A stretch of DNA of 18,833 nucleotides from an uncultured Victivallales bacterium. Its GTDB lineage: Bacteria > Verrucomicrobiota > Lentisphaeria > Oligosphaerales > JAFGRS01. The DNA lies in contig CAILKC010000697.1 of NCBI GenBank assembly GCA_903834675.1, positions 1 through 18,833 on the forward strand. The letters run 5' to 3'. Of this stretch, positions 14,691 to 18,833 are shown piece by piece. Position 1 is the stretch's first letter. The number at the start of each line of letters is the position of its first letter. The position numbers and the translations under genes are program-made. Below the pieces are notes generated by a model. That model had not been told where the DNA came from, made no database searches, and was given only the letters and a program-made list of their open reading frames with translations.

Positions 14691-17600
14691 TCAGGGCACC
14701 TCGGCGCGCCGGAAGCCGATGCCCTGGAGGTAGAGGTTGCGGTCCTCCGGAGGGCTATACAGGTCGTTGGTGTACTGCACCGTGAGCCGGTGCGGCCCGG
14801 CCTGCAAGGTGGCGCTCCCCAGGACGAACACCGCACTGCTGCTCGTTGCCACCTCCACCTCGCCCACCGCCTCGTCGTCCAGGCGTAGCGCCACCCGGGC
14901 ATACTCGCCGACAGCAGGCTTCGACCAGCCCTTGACCAGCACCTCGTAACGGCCCGCCTGGACACACTCGAAGGTCGCCTCGACGCTCCCCGCGGCGACC
15001 AGGGCGACCCGCTCCGCATTCTGGCTGTAGTAAGGAATCTCTCCGACCGGTTTGAACGACGCCGGGCCGACCCAGGCTCCCTCCCGCTCGGGCGGCAGGA
15101 AGGCAGCGCCCAGATTGCGCAGCAGGGCCGAAGCGTAACGCTGTCCGCGGCCCCGGTTCTCCCCCGACGTATCCCAGCGCACCCCGTCGACCACAAGGCG
15201 GCCACGGGAGCCGACCGTGATCACCGCGGTGGCCGGCGGCAGAGTGAGGAAACGGGTGTTGCTGCCCACCTCCAGCGGCTCCGTGCCGATAAGGATGGCG
15301 TCAACCGTGAGATTGCGGTCCTCGAGGCCAATCTGTACATCGTTGACGAAAGCGACCCCGAGCTTACCCGCCCCGCCCGGCAGTTCGGCCAGCGCCGGAT
15401 AGGAGCGCAGGTCAGCGCCCGTAAGCCCCACCATGGCCACCGTCTTGCCGTTCCAGGAGATGGCCGCTTGGGGCCAGCCGCCCTGGGCCGGCGTGCCCCC
15501 CGCAATCAGGGTGATGGCATACAGGCCGGGCTTGGGCACCTCCGCCGCAGCGCTGGCCTTGCCCGCGGAGGAAAAGAGCACCGCGCTCCCCGCCTGATTG
15601 ACCCGCACCAGCGTGCCCTCGATCGCCATGGCCTCAGCTTCGTAGCGCCGCGTCGCCTGCGTCCCCGCCTCCGGGGAGACCACCCGGTCGGCGACCGCGG
15701 AATCAAGATCGAAGCCTCGCATCCAGGACTCGCCGCGGCTGGCGCCAGCGAAGGCAAGATCCTCGAGGCAGACCCCGGCGAATTCGCCCGTCCAGGGGGA
15801 GCGCACCGTGAGCGGCCCCTGTCCCGGGATGATCTGCAGCGGGCCGACGCCGAGCTGAGCGCGGAGCGCCGCAAAGGTGTCCGCGTCCGGCGCCTGCCAG
15901 TACACCGTTCCCCCGGCCGCCAGATGGGCGACCAGCCCAGCCCCCGCCGCCAGCAACCGCGGGCCGCCGCCATGCAGGATCACCAGCCCCGCCCCCGCCA
16001 GCGCCGGGGCCCCGAGCGGCGCCTCGAACGCCGTCGCCTCGACGCGGAGGCGCTGCAACGCCTGGAGAAACCCGGCGGCCTCGGCGCCTTCGGCCAGCAG
16101 CAGGGTCGGACGTCGGGATGGGGACGCCGCCAGGCCGTCGAGCAGGTTCTGCAACAGCCGCCGCGCCGTCGGCTCGGTAGCGAGTTTGGCCCCCACCAAG
16201 GCCTGGCAGAACACGGCCCGGCCGACCCCGTAAACGCAATCCACCAGCGCCGACTGGCTGAGACTCTGCGCCCCACCCGAGACCAGCAGCGGCAAGGCGC
16301 CCCCCGACCGCGGGCGGCCGATCTCGCGCCGACTGACGTAGTGATCGCCGGCCCAGTAACGCAGATCCGCCGCCGTCAGACCCGCCAGAAACGGGTGATC
16401 AAGAGCCGTGGGAAAAACCATGGTGGAGGCGTGCGAGACCAATTCGAGGCCCAGAGAAAGACCGTCAAGACTCTCCTGTTCAAGAAACAAGGCGCGACCC
16501 CCAGCCAGCAGAAACGCGCGCAACGCCGCGCCGCCAGGGGCGTCGACGCCCACCACGGCAGGCCTGTCCTGCCGGCCCGCAGACGGCGACAGCGCCCCCG
16601 GCGCCACCAGCAGCAGCGTGCGGGCAGAGTCCGCGCTGGCCAGCGCCTCCAGCGACTCAAGACGGCGCTGCGGCACGTCCCCCATGGACGCGGCCCAGGT
16701 GCCACCGGGATCGAGAACCAGCAGCTCAATCCCGGCCGGCAAGCGCAGCGACGCGCGGGCAGTCACCAGCAGCCGGTCCTCGGCACGATGCAGTTCCTGG
16801 TCATCCTCGAGCAGCCGCGCCACCAGGGGTGTCCCCTCGGCACCGGTCGGACCCGGCAACTCCGCTTCGAGCGTAATTTGCCGGTAGTCTGCCGGCGCCA
16901 AGGCCAGCAGCTGGGAGCGGGCGACGTCCTTGCCGCCCACCTGGAGCACAACCGTAAGACGGCGCATCTGCGCGCTGTCGTTGAACACGTCGAAGCGCAG
17001 CTTGGGCCGGTCGCCGGCAAAGAAGCGGGTCTGCAAGTCCGTGCGGTACACCGCCACGGGCACATAGACGTGCTGTTGCGCCTGGAAGAGCGGGTCGCCC
17101 GGTTTGGACCTCCCACCGCTTCCCGCAAAGGTCCAGGGACACATCCCCGAAACCCCGGCGCGGCGGTAGGCGAGGGTCTGGTGTACCCACGACTCAGCCA
17201 GGGCCAGGTGCTTATAGCGCTCGCGATCCTCGTAGGCCTGATCGCCAAAGAAGACGCTGCCCGGCGAGTAGTCGTTGTAGGGCACCCACAGGTACTCGCC
17301 AATGTAGAGCGGCTTCTGGCGCTCCCAGGCGAATTTCGCGCCGCGGCTGCCCAGCAGTCCGCCGCCGGTGCCCGTCGTGACGGCGGCGCCGAGCCAGTCC
17401 GCCGTGTTCGGGTAGTCGTAGTGCTCCGGCATCTCGTGGGGGTAGTGCAGCCCGATGACGTCGGCAATCCCCTTGGGGTCGAGATCCGCCTCGTAGGTAA
17501 TCAGGTGGCCGGGGTCGAGGGCCTTCACCCGCTGGCCCAGATCGGCCAGCTCCGCCTCGCACTCGGGGTAGTAGCGCGCCGCGCCGCAGTGCAGGATCTC

Positions 17601-18833
17601 ATTCTCGATACTCCACATCACCAGCGAGGCATGATTACGGTCACGCCGCACCATGCCTGACAGATGCTCCCAGGTGTTGTCCCAGAAACGCCGGTCCTGG
17701 TAGCGGTAGCTGCCTGCGCCATCACACCACAGCGCCCCCTCCTCGATGATCATCAAGCCAAGCTCGTCCGCCGCCTCCAGCCAGCGCTGCTGCCAGGGCT
17801 GGGTATGCAGGCGGAAGGCGACCACGTTCGCCGAACGCAGCCGCTTGATATTCTCGCGGATCTCTTCCGGCGACTGGCTCTGGGTCACCGGCCAGCCACT
17901 CGAGGCCAACAGGTGCCGCCGAACCCCGTTGAGGATGAAATCCGAGCCTTCTGTCCACAGCTCCCGGAACCCGAAGCGCTCCTGGAACTCATCCACCGGC
18001 GCGCCCTGCGCCTCGGTCAGCGTCAGGCGCAGAGAGTACAGGTGCGGGTCCTCGGGAGACCAGAAACGGGCCTTGGGGAAGGCGGCCTTCAGCTCCCAGC
18101 GGCCCGCGGCGCCAAGCTCGACGGGCGGAATCTGCAGCACCGCTTGCTCACCCGCGAAGACGGTCCCCCCGAGGCGCAAACCCGGCCGCGCTTGCACGCA
18201 CTGGCCACGCACGACCAACTCCGCCCGCCGCACCGAGGGCATGATCGCGACGTCTTCGAGGCATGTCGCCGGACGCCGCAGCAGTACCGCGTCATCCCAC
18301 ATCCCAAACCAGCCAAAGTGTCCGCCAATGGGCGCCATGAGCTGAGCCTTTGGCGCGTCACGCAGATCCCCCGCCACATCTGCCGGCAGCGTAAACCCCG
18401 CGGCGAAGGTCGCCCCCCAGTCCTGGCAGCGCACGCTCAGGACGAAGGGCTTCCCCACCTGAACCTGGTCCGTCAGATCGACTTCAAACGGCGTCCAGCC
18501 CTCCAGCCGCTCCGCGACGGTCTTGCCATCCACGCAGACCCGTGGCTGGTAGCGCGCCCCGACCAGAAGCAGGACGATACGGCCACCGGCCCAGGAAGCC
18601 GGAACCGTCAGCTCTCGACGATACCAGACGAAATCACTGCCGCCGCGGGCCAAGCCCTGGCGCAGGTGCGGCACGGTCACCGTCTCCCACGCCGCCGGTG
18701 CCGCCGCCTGGGCGTCACGGCTCACCCCCGCCTCCCAGGGGCCGTTCAGCGACAATTCCTGGCGCAGAGGCTCGGCGAGCAAGCCCCCAGGCAGCGCCAA
18801 CGCCGCCAGCATCAACACCCCGCCCCACCAGCG
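14691..18833 (-). CDS. Secreted GH2-family glycoside hydrolase, multidomain, 5' end beyond window
   Basis: At least 1,375 residues. The frame is open to the right edge, and an Arg plus hydrophobic WWGGVLMLAALALPGGLLA directly precede the visible GTG/ATG starts (18818, 18812), so the signal peptide probably begins outside the window. Positions are counted from 18818. Residues 18-185 are the GH2 sugar-binding (jelly-roll) domain, 190-290 an Ig-like GH2 domain, and 290-600 the TIM barrel. MWSIENEI gives the acid/base Glu407 and KPLYIGEYLW the nucleophile Glu508, a 101-residue spacing typical of GH2. A beta-sandwich follows (about 600-690). Two amidotransferase-like alpha/beta regions follow (about 695-900 and 900-1000), as in the non-catalytic regions of some beta-galactosidases. 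Two C-terminal modules (about 1055-1180 and 1260-1375) each end in ND-x(n)-EDRNL, like calcium-dependent CBM35/36/60-type binding modules. The enzyme is retaining; beta-galactosidase, glucuronidase or mannosidase activity cannot be told apart. Confidence 0.9.
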   Translation of the reverse strand, partial: RWWGGVLMLAALALPGGLLAEPLRQELSLNGPWEAGVSRDAQAAAPAAWETVTVPHLRQGLARGGSDFVWYRRELTVPASWAGGRIVLLLVGARYQPRVCVDGKTVAERLEGWTPFEVDLTDQVQVGKPFVLSVRCQDWGATFAAGFTLPADVAGDLRDAPKAQLMAPIGGHFGWFGMWDDAVLLRRPATCLEDVAIMPSVRRAELVVRGQCVQARPGLRLGGTVFAGEQAVLQIPPVELGAAGRWELKAAFPKARFWSPEDPHLYSLRLTLTEAQGAPVDEFQERFGFRELWTEGSDFILNGVRRHLLASSGWPVTQSQSPEEIRENIKRLRSANVVAFRLHTQPWQQRWLEAADELGLMIIEEGALWCDGAGSYRYQDRRFWDNTWEHLSGMVRRDRNHASLVMWSIENEILHCGAARYYPECEAELADLGQRVKALDPGHLITYEADLDPKGIADVIGLHYPHEMPEHYDYPNTADWLGAAVTTGTGGGLLGSRGAKFAWERQKPLYIGEYLWVPYNDYSPGSVFFGDQAYEDRERYKHLALAESWVHQTLAYRRAGVSGMCPWTFAGSGGRSKPGDPLFQAQQHVYVPVAVYRTDLQTRFFAGDRPKLRFDVFNDSAQMRRLTVVLQVGGKDVARSQLLALAPADYRQITLEAELPGPTGAEGTPLVARLLEDDQELHRAEDRLLVTARASLRLPAGIELLVLDPGGTWAASMGDVPQRRLESLEALASADSARTLLLVAPGALSPSAGRQDRPAVVGVDAPGGAALRAFLLAGGRALFLEQESLDGLSLGLELVSHASTMVFPTALDHPFLAGLTAADLRYWAGDHYVSRREIGRPRSGGALPLLVSGGAQSLSQSALVDCVYGVGRAVFCQALVGAKLATEPTARRLLQNLLDGLAASPSRRPTLLLAEGAEAAGFLQALQRLRVEATAFEAPLGAPALAGAGLVILHGGGPRLLAAGAGLVAHLAAGGTVYWQAPDADTFAALRAQLGVGPLQIIPGQGPLTVRSPWTGEFAGVCLEDLAFAGASRGESWMRGFDLDSAVADRVVSPEAGTQATRRYEAEAMAIEGTLVRVNQAGSAVLFSSAGKASAAAEVPKPGLYAITLIAGGTPAQGGWPQAAISWNGKTVAMVGLTGADLRSYPALAELPGGAGKLGVAFVNDVQIGLEDRNLTVDAILIGTEPLEVGSNTRFLTLPPATAVITVGSRGRLVVDGVRWDTSGENRGRGQRYASALLRNLGAAFLPPEREGAWVGPASFKPVGEIPYYSQNAERVALVAAGSVEATFECVQAGRYEVLVKGWSKPAVGEYARVALRLDDEAVGEVEVATSSSAVFVLGSATLQAGPHRLTVQYTNDLYSPPEDRNLYLQGIGFRRAEVP

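Noticed and set aside
14669..15205. Upstream extension of the rluA-type reading frame
   Set aside because: It overlaps the GH2 C-terminus out of frame and shows no homology-like pattern; the S4 domain begins only after 14632.
15468..17660. Long plus-strand open frame of 730 codons
   Set aside because: It lies wholly antisense to the GH2 gene, is rich in Arg/Gly/Pro/Gln with no domain pattern, and is typical of high-GC shadow frames.
1..18833. Defence system, prophage or insertion sequence
   Set aside because: No transposase, integrase, restriction, toxin-antitoxin or phage structural gene is recognisable; the ankyrin and MmcB-like genes alone do not support one.

Overview
This is a high-GC bacterial window with nine protein-coding genes and no RNA genes, CRISPR array, transposase or integrase that I can see. 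The gene content points to the PVC group (Planctomycetota, Verrucomicrobiota, Kiritimatiellota, Lentisphaerota). The clues are an arabinose/fucose-isomerase-like sugar isomerase, an OPT-like membrane protein of the DUF6785/DUF6784 type, a very large secreted glycoside hydrolase with extra sugar-binding modules, and a giant mosaic surface protein built from BspA-type leucine-rich repeats, IPT/TIG, C-type-lectin and Ig-like domains. The phylum is inferred from family distribution, not from a marker gene.

Layout. 1-1047 (+): the 3' part of an ankyrin-repeat protein entering from the left edge. 1089-2549 (-): sugar isomerase, convergent with the ankyrin gene across a stem-loop that contains its stop codon. 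2550-2826: divergent control region with a 6-7-6 dyad. 2827-4257 (+): nitronate monooxygenase/FabK-type flavoprotein with a cysteine-rich tail. 4316-5722 (-): cysteinyl-tRNA synthetase, convergent across a strong bulged hairpin. 5723-5964: second divergent control region. 5965-6831 and 6870-8912 (+): a likely two-gene operon of an MmcB-like, apparently catalytically degenerate nuclease-fold protein and a polytopic DUF6785-family membrane protein. 9136-13152 (-): secreted mosaic protein of about 1,340 residues. 13153-13645: non-coding stretch with stacked hairpins and a TCCTAGGG/TTCAGGG tandem repeat tract. 13646-14632 (-): RluA-type pseudouridine synthase. 14691 to the right edge (-): secreted GH2-family glycosidase with amidotransferase-like and twin C-terminal carbohydrate-binding modules.

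Functionally the window mixes housekeeping translation genes (cysS, an rluA-type gene) with carbohydrate-related functions: a sugar isomerase, a secreted GH2 enzyme, a possible oligopeptide/solute transporter and a lectin-bearing surface protein. This would suit a heterotroph that degrades complex polysaccharide, but the genes are not arranged as one polysaccharide-utilisation operon. The most unusual items are the MmcB-like protein with replaced active-site residues and a long insertion, its pairing with the DUF6785 membrane protein, the three-module C-terminal region of the surface protein, its alternating 46-residue LRR super-repeat, and the short tandem repeat tract. I did not find a convincing defence or mobile system.
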